Assembly (NCBI RefSeq): GCF_000422465.1
Contig: NZ_KE383845.1
Location: forward strand, 356,241-420,240
From: Paenibacillus harenae DSM 16969
Lineage (GTDB): Bacteria > Bacillota > Bacilli > Paenibacillales > Paenibacillaceae
DNA: 64,000 nt
Reading direction: 5' to 3'
Made by a program: the position numbers and the translations under genes. Positions 8,785 through 16,855 of this stretch are shown piece by piece. Position 1 is the stretch's first letter. Each line of letters starts with the position of its first letter. Under the pieces are notes generated by a model that saw nothing but the letters and a program-made list of their open reading frames with translations, was not told the origin of the DNA and made no database searches.

Positions 8785-9268
8785 TTATATTTTTTTGAAT
8801 TTTATAGTTGATACCATTAGATAGGAAGAAATAAGCAAGGTAATTACTGATATAAGTGTTGAACTATTCGTGCCTGGTGCAATTAGCGAGTATGCGGCGA
8901 GAATAAAACCTGCTACGGTTATAGGAATTCCGCGAAAGGTCCCCTCAAATTCTCTGATATTAAATAGCGCCAATCTATACGACAAGCTTCAGCATGCCAA
9001 GATCATCAAAATTAAATTTAAAATAAATAAGTAAAGCTGGCGCAATACCAAATGAAACCAAATCAGCTAAGGAATCTAACTCCTTGCCGAATTCACTGCA
9101 AACATCTAATCGTCTGGCGATTCTCCCATCGTATCTATCAATAAAAGCTGCAATAATGATATACATCGCACTTACGAAGTAATTTTGATTAAAGATCTCA
9201 ACAATTGAAAATACCCCGAATGACATATTTGTAAAGGTAAGCAGATTGGGAATATTTTTCATAAACAT
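8785..9268 (-). pseudogene. pssA: CDP-diacylglycerol-serine O-phosphatidyltransferase, frame disrupted
   Basis: The first frame (9268 to about 8978) begins MFMKNIPNLLTFTNMSFG after AAGGAG and holds the complete CDP-alcohol phosphotransferase motif D-x2-D-G-x2-A-R-x8-G-x3-D-x3-D. It ends early at LGMLKLVV. The second frame (8985-8785) resumes as YRLALFNI, FRGIPITVAGF and ends ISSYLMVSTIKFKK, the usual PssA C-terminus. Compared with the B. subtilis protein as I recall it, some 20 bases encoding the start of a membrane helix are missing at the joint, giving both a deletion and a frameshift. The gene makes phosphatidylserine when intact. A sequencing error cannot be excluded, but a single-base error would not explain the missing residues. 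Confidence 0.75.
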
Positions 9269-9296
9269 AGATTCTCCTTACTAATGATGGATTTTA

Positions 9297-10001
9297 TTAA
9301 GACCCACTATTACTTTTTTTGAAAATGGATAACTTGTTAATAAGCTTATCTTTGTAAATCAATCCCAGAGTAAAAGCTAAGACTAAAACTCCAGATATGA
9401 TTACGGTTGATAAATAATTTTTGTGATAAATGTTAGATCCAATGCTCACAGAAGCTAGAAGCCACGGAAATCTGGCGATAATTAAAATCAAGAAAAACTT
9501 TAGTGGCTTTATAGTCGTCAGTCCCGCGGCATAAATGAATAAATCTTTGGGAATTCCAGGAATAATAAATATGATGAACAAGAAGATAGAAAACTTTTTA
9601 TTCTCCATCATACCTGCCATCCATTGAAATTTATTTTTCTTCAGTAAACTCTCAATAAATGCCCCGCCTAAAAACCTAGTGAAATAAAATGCCATAATAG
9701 CCCCTAGTAACATGCCTGCAGTGATAAACAGCGTACCTACAGAAGTCCCATAGATATATCCACCAGCAATTTGAATCACTTCACCGGGTATTGGTGCAAT
9801 AACAGTTTGGAGAAGTTGGAAAAAAATAAGTATAACCGGCCCTAATTTCCCCATTGAAAGAATATAATCTCGAAAACTATCCAGAGACACCGTCAATTTA
9901 AGAATTTCTGGTGAATAACGAATGAATAAGACCATCATTAGAAGCCCCAGAGACGCAGTGATAATCTTGTTAAATCGTTGCTTTTTAGATGAAACCCCCA
10001 T
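9297..10001 (-). CDS. TVP38/TMEM64 family membrane protein (DedA/VTT-like)
   Basis: 234 residues with about six hydrophobic stretches and the VTT-domain signature PIPGEVIQIAGGYIYG, followed by GAIMAFYFTRFLGG. Bacterial members of this superfamily are linked to lipid scrambling and membrane homeostasis. It is first in a minus-strand operon with pssA and an ABC exporter, and is divergent from the response regulator gene across 168 bp that carry TTCTTAAG repeats. The start at 10001 is the first ATG; its ribosome-binding site (AAAGG) is poorly spaced. Confidence 0.88.
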   Translation of the reverse strand: MGVSSKKQRFNKIITASLGLLMMVLFIRYSPEILKLTVSLDSFRDYILSMGKLGPVILIFFQLLQTVIAPIPGEVIQIAGGYIYGTSVGTLFITAGMLLGAIMAFYFTRFLGGAFIESLLKKNKFQWMAGMMENKKFSIFLFIIFIIPGIPKDLFIYAAGLTTIKPLKFFLILIIARFPWLLASVSIGSNIYHKNYLSTVIISGVLVLAFTLGLIYKDKLINKLSIFKKSNSGS

Positions 10002-10051
10002 ACCTTTTAACCCACTCCCATTTTCTTATGATTTACAAGCTTATGTGAATT

Positions 10052-10093
10052 TTCTTAAGAATGGGGGCATCATAATTCTTAAGAATTCTTAAG
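10052..10093. promoter_or_regulatory. TTCTTAAG direct repeats, probable OmpR-type regulator boxes
   Basis: TTCTTAAG occurs at 10052, 10076 and 10086; the last two are exactly 10 bp apart, the spacing expected for tandem OmpR/PhoB-family binding. Each unit is also a small palindrome (TTCTTAAGAA). They lie between the divergent TVP38 operon and the response regulator gene, about 40 bp upstream of a good -10 box. Confidence 0.65.
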
Positions 10094-10131
10094 TCACTTA
10101 GTATTCTGTGGTTTATAGGTTGTTTACACTT

Positions 10132-10137
10132 TATAAT
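10132..10137 (+). promoter_or_regulatory. -10 box of the two-component operon
   Basis: TATAAT 33 bp ahead of the response regulator start. No good -35 box lies 17 bp upstream (TGGTTT), as expected for a promoter that needs an activator bound at the TTCTTAAG boxes. Confidence 0.6.
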
Positions 10138-10169
10138 GGAGGCACAGTCACATTAGAGGAGGGATATTG

Positions 10170-10871
10170 ATGAATCATACAAAAAATATTCTTGTGGCTG
10201 ACGATAACGATGAGATTAGAGAGATTGTCCGGGTCCTGCTGGAGAGCGAACAATATAACGTTACTGAAGCTATAGACGGCGAGGACGCTGTGAATAAAGT
10301 AGATGAAACTATAGATTTAATCATTCTGGATGTTATGATGCCCAGAAAATCTGGATTTAAGGCCTGTGTAGAAATTCGCGAGAAAACAAGCGCTCCCATT
10401 TTGTTTTTAACTGCCAAAACTCAAGACTCCGATAAATATTTGGCTTTTTCTGCAGGAAGTGATGATTATCTGTCAAAGCCGTTCTCCTATACAGAATTGG
10501 TTTCAAGAGTGAAAGCCTTGCTTAGAAGATATTATGTGTATAAAGGAAAAGATACTGTTGCGGAGTCTCCAGATATTATTAAAATTAATGAACTAACCGT
10601 TAAAACGAAGGGCAATGAAGTATGGATGGGCGACGAAGAACTTACACTAACCGAAATTGAGTACAAAATTTTATCCTTGATGTCCAGTAATAGAAACAAG
10701 ATATTTTCAGCACAAAATCTATACGAAAGCGTCTGGGGAGAACCGTATTTCTATAGCTGTAACAATACAGTTATGGTTCATATCAGGAATCTTAGAATGA
10801 AATTAGAAAAAGATACTCAAAACCCCAAGTTTATTAAAACCGTTTGGGGAAAGGGGTATCGAATTGAGTAA
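10170..10871 (+). CDS. Response regulator, OmpR family
   Basis: 233 residues. The receiver domain has ILVADDNDEIRE (acidic pocket), LIILDVMMPRKSG (phosphoacceptor Asp) and SKPFSYTEL (Lys); the C-terminal winged helix has LTLTEIEYKILSLM and FIKTVWGKGYRI. GAGGAGGG sits 7 bp before the ATG at 10170. It resembles VanR-type regulators. The next gene is its sensor kinase, overlapping by 8 bp. Likely targets are its own promoter and the divergent TVP38-pssA-ABC exporter operon, judging from shared TTCTTAAG boxes. Confidence 0.93.
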   Translation: MNHTKNILVADDNDEIREIVRVLLESEQYNVTEAIDGEDAVNKVDETIDLIILDVMMPRKSGFKACVEIREKTSAPILFLTAKTQDSDKYLAFSAGSDDYLSKPFSYTELVSRVKALLRRYYVYKGKDTVAESPDIIKINELTVKTKGNEVWMGDEELTLTEIEYKILSLMSSNRNKIFSAQNLYESVWGEPYFYSCNNTVMVHIRNLRMKLEKDTQNPKFIKTVWGKGYRIE

Positions 10872-12201
10872 ACTCTTTTTATGGGGAAAATTAAAATTAA
10901 AATTAATCCTGTGTCTTATTTTTTCGTTTACGTTTTCTCTAGTCTTATTTTTGTTATTGCAAACCACAGGAGAAGACATACTAGAGCGTTACTTAACTAA
11001 AACCTCGTTTATCGAAAAACAAGAGCAACTAGCCATTTCTGAATTCGAAAAGTATGTTTCTGAGAAGAATCTTTCACTTAAGGATCATGATAAAATAGCC
11101 CAATGGATTCGGGAAACTAAATATGTAAATATTTATATTTATACAGACAATAAACTCATTTACGCGACAGATGGCTATACAACAACTACCGAGAATGGGG
11201 GCCTATCGGTAGATCCGAATTTGAAAAGTACTCCTCAATTATTAAACATTCAATTTTCCGATGCTCGCGCCCAAATTTACCTGGAATACTTCTTTGAATA
11301 CAAGTACTATCATATGGTTACTATTTTGGGTGTGGCCATTTCGTTCTTATTCTTTATATTCATCATGCTGTTCTTTATAAACAAGAAAACCTCCTATATT
11401 GGAACTCTTGAGAATGAAATTAAAATATTAGAAGGTGGAGACTTAACTTATACAATCACAATAAAAGGGAACGACGAATTGTCATCACTGGCCCATAGCA
11501 TTAATGAGATGAGAAAGTCATTTATTGAACGATTGGATAATGAGAATCAAGCCAGATTTGCAAATAGCGAGCTGGTCACCGCAATGTCCCATGACTTAAG
11601 GACACCTCTCACAGCATTGGTCGGATACTTGGATATTATTGAATTTAAGAAATATCAGACGGATGAAGCTTTTAATAAATACATCCATAACAGCAGGGAA
11701 AAAGCATACCAAATTAAGCACCTTTCGGACAAACTATTTGAGTACTTTACTGTGTTTAATACTGAAGATAACAATCTAGATTTTGAACGATTCGATGGAA
11801 ATCAATTGATGGAGCAACTCTTAGATGAGCAACTCTTAGTGTTAGAAAATAACGGATTTCATTTTGTGTTAGAGCCTTGCAACATACCATTTCACTTAGA
11901 TGTACACTTAATTTCTTTTCGAAGAGTTTTTGACAACATCTTCTCAAATATTATCAAGTATGCCGATAAGTCGAAAACAATCAAAATTAATTATGAAATT
12001 AAAGACGGCTTGTTATTTATCGATATTGAAAATGATATAAAAAAAGAAGCACATGAAGTGAGTAGTACGGGAATCGGTATGAAAACTTGCAAAAAAATCA
12101 TAGAACAACATAAAGGACAAATAACTGTTACAAGTAATAAGGAAACTTATTCTGTTCACATTAGCTTGACATTAAGGAGGCTTATTAATGCAAGAGATTA
12201 A
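10864..12201 (+). CDS. Sensor histidine kinase (VanS-like)
   Basis: 445 residues starting at TTG 10864 inside the end of the response regulator gene. Two membrane segments (about residues 10-30 and 155-180) flank an external sensing loop; a HAMP-like region follows; the dimerisation helix carries the phosphoacceptor His in AMSHDLRTPLTALVGYLD; the ATPase part has N-box IFSNIIKYA and G-box GIGMKTCKKIIEQH. All catalytic boxes appear intact. It should phosphorylate the preceding response regulator. The external loop of roughly 120 residues is compatible with sensing cell-envelope stress. Confidence 0.92.
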   Translation: MSKLFLWGKLKLKLILCLIFSFTFSLVLFLLLQTTGEDILERYLTKTSFIEKQEQLAISEFEKYVSEKNLSLKDHDKIAQWIRETKYVNIYIYTDNKLIYATDGYTTTTENGGLSVDPNLKSTPQLLNIQFSDARAQIYLEYFFEYKYYHMVTILGVAISFLFFIFIMLFFINKKTSYIGTLENEIKILEGGDLTYTITIKGNDELSSLAHSINEMRKSFIERLDNENQARFANSELVTAMSHDLRTPLTALVGYLDIIEFKKYQTDEAFNKYIHNSREKAYQIKHLSDKLFEYFTVFNTEDNNLDFERFDGNQLMEQLLDEQLLVLENNGFHFVLEPCNIPFHLDVHLISFRRVFDNIFSNIIKYADKSKTIKINYEIKDGLLFIDIENDIKKEAHEVSSTGIGMKTCKKIIEQHKGQITVTSNKETYSVHISLTLRRLINARD

Positions 12202-12769
12202 TACCAATCGATTAATATTAAGGAACTTTGCTGAGAAGGATGCCCCAGGCATGTTGGAATATTTGGTCAATCCAAGGGTGAATTGTTTCCTTGACGAACG
12301 AATTTCAACATTAAATGAAGCTATCAATAGTGCCAATAAAAAGAGTCAAGATGACTCTCATATTGCTGTCTGCTTGAAGGAGAACGGCGATCTAATAGGA
12401 GAGTTATTCTGTATGAAAGAAGAGCCCGATACCTATGGTGTAGGATGGAATTTCAACCATAAATATGAAGGGAGAGGGTATGCAAGTGAAAGTGCAGAAG
12501 CTTTATTACAGTATCTCTTCACTCAAAAAGAAGCAAGAAGGATCTATGCATATGTTGAGGATGACAACTATAAATCCCAGAAGCTATGCGAGAAGTTAGG
12601 GATGCGTAAAGAGGGCTGTTTCTTGGAATTTATCTCGTTCACCAAGTACGATGACGGAACACCCAAATACGAAAACACCCTGCAATATGCTTTGCTTAAA
12701 AAAGAATGGTTAGTAGCAATGAATAAAGGTATTGAAGAAGTTAGATATTCCCAACCTGACTCTCTGTAA
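12188..12769 (+). CDS. GNAT family N-acetyltransferase (RimJ/RimL type)
   Basis: 193 residues. TNRLILRNFAEKDAP opens the domain and GRGYASESAEALLQYLF is the acetyl-CoA binding motif A; IYAYVEDDNYKSQKLCEKLG completes motif B. AAGGAGG inside the last codons of the kinase gene drives the ATG at 12188, so the three genes form one overlapping operon. Substrate unknown; the link to a two-component system may indicate modification of an antibiotic or a protein N-terminus. Confidence 0.9.
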   Translation: MQEINTNRLILRNFAEKDAPGMLEYLVNPRVNCFLDERISTLNEAINSANKKSQDDSHIAVCLKENGDLIGELFCMKEEPDTYGVGWNFNHKYEGRGYASESAEALLQYLFTQKEARRIYAYVEDDNYKSQKLCEKLGMRKEGCFLEFISFTKYDDGTPKYENTLQYALLKKEWLVAMNKGIEEVRYSQPDSL

Positions 12770-12793
12770 GACTCTTTTTCCTTGAAAAGTTTC

Positions 12794-12815
12794 GCCCTAT
12801 TTATGATACGGTTCA
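12794..12815 (+). repeat. Direct repeat copy C
   Basis: GCCCTATTTATGATACGG followed by TTCA: a slightly diverged copy of the 23-bp repeats at 1438 and 5374, located just beyond the GNAT gene at the right edge of the A+T-rich block. A short downstream element, GATTACTCCG, is also shared with copy B. Confidence 0.75.
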
Positions 12816-13003
12816 CCCCGATTAATCTTAAAAGGTACAGATTACTCCGATCTCATGGCCTGGTGAAAACCAAAAAGATCATTGTTTACAAACCAACCAA
12901 CAACGACTTATCCCATAGCTAACGCGCTGTTCCATCCGTCGTTGCCGGCTTGGAAATCTTGTCCTCCGCCTTCAGAGTGCATGCGCGGCTGACGCGGCAA
13001 ATT

Positions 13004-13867
13004 TTATCGGATCGGAATGTACACGGTCATATTGACTTTGTCGGCCGAGGAATTCATAACGTCGGTCACTTCGAAATCCGGCCCTTCCCTTCTCTCGTAA
13101 TTGCTGTTTGGCAGCCAAGTGCCGTAGATGTATTTCCATGTATTCTGCCCAAGCTCCGGCGCACTGTTCACTTTGAATGCCGCATATTTCCCCGCAGGTA
13201 TTTCAAAACAGGAGAAGCCCGGCTCCGTTTCTGCGAAAGCCGTCACTTCTTCGCCGATAAGGTAGGAAAATTCGCCGTTGTCCTTATAATCGTGACCGAT
13301 GCCGTATGCAAAAGCCGGCCGGGCTTTGTTAGGAATTCGCATAAAGTATTCGTTTCTGCCAAAATGCTCGTAAAAGCCCGGGATCTCGTCGAAATACGAT
13401 TCGTTACTCAAATTCGTCCGGTAGTTATACCCGATAATTTTGATCGCTGCCATCTCGATCGTTTCCGGCTTGTACATGTTCAGCCCTCCTCTAATATTCG
13501 CGCCGTAATCCGCCAGGTCAATCCTTGGCTGGCACATCGGCGACATCTGCAATTTGCGGTATTTCGCCGGCGTTACGCCGAAATAACCGGCGAAAGCGCG
13601 AGTGAACGCTTCTTGCGATCCGTATTGCCAGGAAACGGCGATCCGAAGCACGGTATCATTCGTTTCGCGAAGCTCGGCCGCAGCTTCGGCGAGCCTCCTT
13701 TTGCGAATATACTCTTGCACCGTGAAGCCGGAAATCGCATGAAACAGCCTTTGAAAATGATACATGGAAAACCCCGCTTCCGAGGCGATATCCGTCAGGT
13801 TCAGAGGCTCTTGAAGCCGCCTCTCAATGAATGCGATCGCATGTTGTATTCGGGTATAGTGTTCCAT
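13004..13867 (-). CDS. AraC family regulator with GyrI-like effector domain
   Basis: 287 residues. N-terminal AraC DNA-binding domain: LNLTDIASEAGFSMYHFQRL and TVQEYIRKRRLAEAAAELRE, second helix-turn-helix RIAVSWQYGSQEAFTRAFAG. The C-terminal ~150 residues (PETIEMAAIKIIGYNYRT onward) resemble the GyrI/SOUL-like ligand-binding fold of multidrug regulators of the Rob/BmrR kind. The start MEHYTRIQHAI at 13867 matches family N-termini; upstream in-frame codons are rich in basic residues and look unrelated. It stands alone, so its targets are unclear. Confidence 0.88.
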   Translation of the reverse strand: MEHYTRIQHAIAFIERRLQEPLNLTDIASEAGFSMYHFQRLFHAISGFTVQEYIRKRRLAEAAAELRETNDTVLRIAVSWQYGSQEAFTRAFAGYFGVTPAKYRKLQMSPMCQPRIDLADYGANIRGGLNMYKPETIEMAAIKIIGYNYRTNLSNESYFDEIPGFYEHFGRNEYFMRIPNKARPAFAYGIGHDYKDNGEFSYLIGEEVTAFAETEPGFSCFEIPAGKYAAFKVNSAPELGQNTWKYIYGTWLPNSNYERREGPDFEVTDVMNSSADKVNMTVYIPIR

Positions 13868-14240
13868 TTGATTAATTATCCGTCTCCTTCGTCGTCGTTT
13901 GCTTCCATCATACCGTTTTTTGCCGGACGTTATTTGATTTGTAGTGCTTTTTTTAATTTTCCTCAGCGGCCGATGAGGCTGCATCATTTCCAGAGATCGC
14001 AGCTGCGTTCTCGAGAGCATGTTAACACCTCTTGTCATCATCATATTTTAATCTTATGATCATTGTGTATCCGGTAATCGGAGCTGTCTTTTTGAAGAAA
14101 AATATCGCGAAATCTCAGTCTTATATTTTATTAGCGGATTTAATATTAGGGAGATAAGCAAGTATCTTAACCTTACTGTAAGTTCAGTCGAAAGCCGCCT
14201 TTAACGTACTAAGGAAAAATTAAAAAAGGAGTTGAGTTCA

Positions 14241-14666
14241 TTGGTCAAAGAAATACTGACGCAAAACAAATTAGGTGAAGAGTTTGAACGAAAAGTAATT
14301 GAACGGCTTCAAGGTGTGGTGGTTGTCTACATTCCTGCGATCAATCTAAGTGAATCCGCTGATTGGTATGAAAGATATATTGGTTATAAAGTCACGCACA
14401 GGGGAGATATTTGGTCATTGGAAAAGCCAGGATATCTTAAGATCATTCTGTCGGAAATCGGTTGCGGCTCACATCCGGTACAGTTTTATAAAGCTGGCGA
14501 AAAAAGTGCTGTAATGATGATTGGTACCCCTGATGTTGGCGATTATCATGAGTTCTTAAAGCAAAAAGGAGTGCAAGTAACAGACATTTTAGACCGTGGT
14601 AGTTGCGGAAGAAGTTTTCAAATGAAGGATCCAGCGGGAAACACAATCATGGTTGATGCCCTTTAA
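14241..14666 (+). CDS. VOC/glyoxalase family protein
   Basis: 141 residues, one vicinal-oxygen-chelate unit pair: VVVYIPAINLSESADWYERY opens the fold and FQMKDPAGNTIMVDAL closes it. Such proteins bind a metal and act on or sequester small molecules (lyases, dioxygenases, antibiotic-binding proteins). I place the start at TTG 14241, which has AAGGAG 9 bases away; an in-frame TTG at 14232 touches the ribosome-binding site. A strong terminator follows at once, so it is a single-gene unit. Confidence 0.82.
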   Translation: MVKEILTQNKLGEEFERKVIERLQGVVVVYIPAINLSESADWYERYIGYKVTHRGDIWSLEKPGYLKIILSEIGCGSHPVQFYKAGEKSAVMMIGTPDVGDYHEFLKQKGVQVTDILDRGSCGRSFQMKDPAGNTIMVDAL

Positions 14667-14685
14667 AATGCAGGTAGCGAAACAA

Positions 14686-14727
14686 AGACCGGATTCCTTA
14701 TCGATTAAGGAAATCCGGTTTTTTTTC
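14686..14727 (+). terminator. Rho-independent terminator after VOC gene
   Basis: ACCGGATT and AATCCGGT, extended by CCTTA/TAAGG, form a long hairpin followed by eight T residues. Confidence 0.92.
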
Positions 14728-14766
14728 GCAGCTGGGCGAAGTTCAACTGCCGTTAAACAGCTGTTA

Positions 14767-15525
14767 TTAGGAAACGGCGAGGCCTTGCGCGAACCCGCCG
14801 TCAACAGGCAGTTCGGTACCGGTGGTAAAGGTCGCGTCAACAGCCAGGAACAGGGCGGCGGCAGCGACCTCTTCAACTGTGCCGTGGCGCTTCAACGGAG
14901 TAATTTCGTCGCCTTGCTTCATAAACTCCGCCCGCTCCTCGTCGGTCAGGCCCGGAACACCCATAGTCGGGGTATCGATGTAGCCGGGGGCAACCGAATT
15001 TACTCGGATCTTCCTCGGCAGGAACTCGGCGGCGAGCACCTGTGCGAAGGCCCGCACAGCCTCCTTCGAACCGGAATAGGCGCTCAATCCGGGAAAGATC
15101 GTATCATTGGCAACCGTGGTGAAAACAATCGCGCCACCATCGTTGATCAGTGGCGCCAGACGCTGAACCGTGAAGAACGCACCCTTGGTATTGATATTAA
15201 AGTGACGTTCCCAGGATGCCTCGGTCACCTGCTCGAGCAGGTTGATCTCTGCGATGCCATGGTTGACGAACAAGTAGTCAATGCGGCCCAGTTTGTTCCC
15301 GACGAGCTCGCCGAGCGCGTCGATGTCGGCCATGACCGCCGCATCAGAGCGAACGATATGTGCCGCCCCTGAATTGAGCTCAGCCCGGGCTTCTTCGATC
15401 TTCTTCTCGTTACGGCCGGTGAATACGACTTCTGCTCCCCCTTTCAGGAGCGCCTTGACGATTGCTAACCCCATGCCATGGGTACCGCCTGTGACGACGG
15501 CTTTCTTACCTGCGTACTTGTTCAT
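14767..15525 (-). CDS. SDR family oxidoreductase
   Basis: 252 residues, classical SDR: cofactor motif TGGTHGMG, LFVNHGIAE in place of NNAG, catalytic YSGSK, and C-terminal GTELPVDGGFAQG. GGAGG lies 7 bases before the ATG at 15525. Its upstream region is a 61-bp inverted copy of the region upstream of the flavodoxin-fold oxidoreductase gene at 16262, with the hxlR-type gene between the two, so both are probably controlled by that regulator. Role: probably reduction of a carbonyl or quinone compound. Confidence 0.92.
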   Translation of the reverse strand: MNKYAGKKAVVTGGTHGMGLAIVKALLKGGAEVVFTGRNEKKIEEARAELNSGAAHIVRSDAAVMADIDALGELVGNKLGRIDYLFVNHGIAEINLLEQVTEASWERHFNINTKGAFFTVQRLAPLINDGGAIVFTTVANDTIFPGLSAYSGSKEAVRAFAQVLAAEFLPRKIRVNSVAPGYIDTPTMGVPGLTDEERAEFMKQGDEITPLKRHGTVEEVAAAALFLAVDATFTTGTELPVDGGFAQGLAVS

Positions 15526-15595
15526 ATGAATCCTCCTCGATTCGTCAGAATTATCTATGACAAATCGAATTCTAAAGGATAACACCTGAACAAAG

Positions 15596-15656
15596 AAGAA
15601 CGCACTTTATTGTGCTATAAACACCAAATAGTTCTATAGGTACCGTAAAGTACCTG
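15596..15656 (-). promoter_or_regulatory. HxlR regulon promoter/operator, copy 1
   Basis: Read on the minus strand (toward the SDR gene) these 61 bp match 16084-16144 at 56 positions. Contained within is GGTACTTTACGGTACC, an inverted repeat. The position about 70-130 bp upstream of the SDR start fits a promoter-operator. Confidence 0.7.
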
Positions 15657-15695
15657 CATTTGGGTTGAGAAAGACGTATTTTGTTAAACGCTCAA

Positions 15696-16040
15696 TTAAG
15701 ACTTGCTTCGATGAAATTGCCCCTGAATAAATTTTTCTCCCCACTCGCACAGCTGATCCAGAATCGTGCTCAGCGACTCTCCTATTTCAGTCATTTCATA
15801 GACTACTTTCGGCGGTACTTGATTGTAGACCGTTCTGGAAATAATTCCGTCGTCCTCCAACTCCCGGAGCTGCTGCGTCAACATTTTTTGCGTAATGCCG
15901 GGCATTGCTTTCTTAAGCTCACTCGTTCGCTTGGGTCCATAGGACAAGTGGCATAGAATCAGAGTCTTCCATTTACCTCCAATGACATCGAGCGTAGCTT
16001 CCGCCGGAATGGTGTATTTGTGACTCGGTTGCGGTTCCAT
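15696..16040 (-). CDS. HxlR family transcriptional regulator
   Basis: 114 residues, normal family length. DVIGGKWKTLILCHLSYG and ITQKMLTQQLRELEDDGII are the winged-helix signature. GGAGGA lies 9 bases before the ATG at 16040. HxlR/YodB/HypR-type regulators sense formaldehyde, quinones or disulfide stress; no cysteine equivalent to the YodB/HypR N-terminal sensor is obvious in the part I read. Genes on both sides share a duplicated 61-bp control region, which strongly suggests it regulates both and probably itself, since copy 2 is also its own upstream region. Confidence 0.92.
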   Translation of the reverse strand: MEPQPSHKYTIPAEATLDVIGGKWKTLILCHLSYGPKRTSELKKAMPGITQKMLTQQLRELEDDGIISRTVYNQVPPKVVYEMTEIGESLSTILDQLCEWGEKFIQGQFHRSKS

Positions 16041-16083
16041 GAATGGTTTCCTCCTGTCGGTGAATGTGATTTTCAATATAACA

Positions 16084-16144
16084 CAGGTACTTTTTGGTGC
16101 CTATATAACTATTTGGTGTTAATAGCACAATAAAGTGCGTTCTT
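16084..16144 (+). promoter_or_regulatory. HxlR regulon promoter/operator, copy 2
   Basis: Same 61-bp unit as 15596-15656 in inverted orientation, here directed toward the plus-strand oxidoreductase-MFS operon and at the same time just upstream of hxlR on the other strand. Differences from copy 1 are confined to five bases, three of them inside the GGTAC...GTACC dyad. Confidence 0.7.
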
Positions 16145-16261
16145 CCCTATTTTCATTATATGTTACATACTTCCCTTACACCACCATTCAAATTTTAAAA
16201 AAGTTACCGATCATTCACGAGGCTCATCTCTCACAAGAATGAGGAAAGAAGGGGATTCAAG

Positions 16262-16855
16262 ATGAACGTACTAACCGTTGTAAGCCATCCAAGAACAAAT
16301 TCCTTAACCTTTGCAGTCGCCGATCGCTTCGTACAGGGCCTTCATGCTGCCGGACACGAGACGGAGGTGTTGGATCTGCACCGCAGCGGGTTCGACCCTG
16401 TATTATGGGAAGCCGATGAGCCGGACTGGTCAGTTGGACGCAAGACCTATTCGTTGGAGGTGGAGAAGGAAATCGAGCGCATGAAAAAGCACGACGCATT
16501 GGCTTATATTTTTCCGATTTGGTGGTACAGCATGCCAGCCATGCTGAAGGGATATATCGACCGCGTATGGAACAATGGTTATGCATACGGCACCGGCAAG
16601 CTTCACCATCGGCAGGTGTTATGGCTTGGTCTCGCAGCCGCTTCCGTTGAGCATTTTGAGAAAAGGGATTATGACAAGATGATCGAGCTTCAACTCAACG
16701 TGGGCATAGCTAATTACGCCGGAATTCCAAATTCCAAGGTCGAGATCCTGTATGACACTCTTAATGATAAACAGGGTCATTCGGAGAAGCTGCTGACTCA
16801 CGCTTATGACCTTGGGCTGCACTATTCCGAGCTGAGTGGAGATGTTACAAAATGA
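16262..16855 (+). CDS. NAD(P)H oxidoreductase, flavodoxin-like fold (KefF/MdaB type)
   Basis: 197 residues. VLTVVSHPRTNSLTFAVADR is the FMN/FAD phosphate loop, and YIFPIWWYSMPAMLKGYIDR the flavin ring-binding motif of the quinone oxidoreductase family; length fits. Reaction expected: two-electron reduction of quinones by NAD(P)H. The stop overlaps the ATG of an MFS exporter by 4 bp (ATGA), so the pair forms one operon under the HxlR-type control region. Together they look like a reduce-and-export response to quinones or related electrophiles. Confidence 0.92.
   Translation: MNVLTVVSHPRTNSLTFAVADRFVQGLHAAGHETEVLDLHRSGFDPVLWEADEPDWSVGRKTYSLEVEKEIERMKKHDALAYIFPIWWYSMPAMLKGYIDRVWNNGYAYGTGKLHHRQVLWLGLAAASVEHFEKRDYDKMIELQLNVGIANYAGIPNSKVEILYDTLNDKQGHSEKLLTHAYDLGLHYSELSGDVTK

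Noticed and set aside
12950..14059. A 369-residue plus-strand frame over the AraC/GyrI-like gene
   Set aside because: The minus-strand frame contains clear AraC helix-turn-helix motifs; the plus frame shows no domain and is a shadow.
15696..16040. hxlR with the two 61-bp inverted copies as a small transposable element
   Set aside because: There is no transposase and the repeats lie exactly at promoter positions facing outward to two target genes, so a duplicated control region explains them better.
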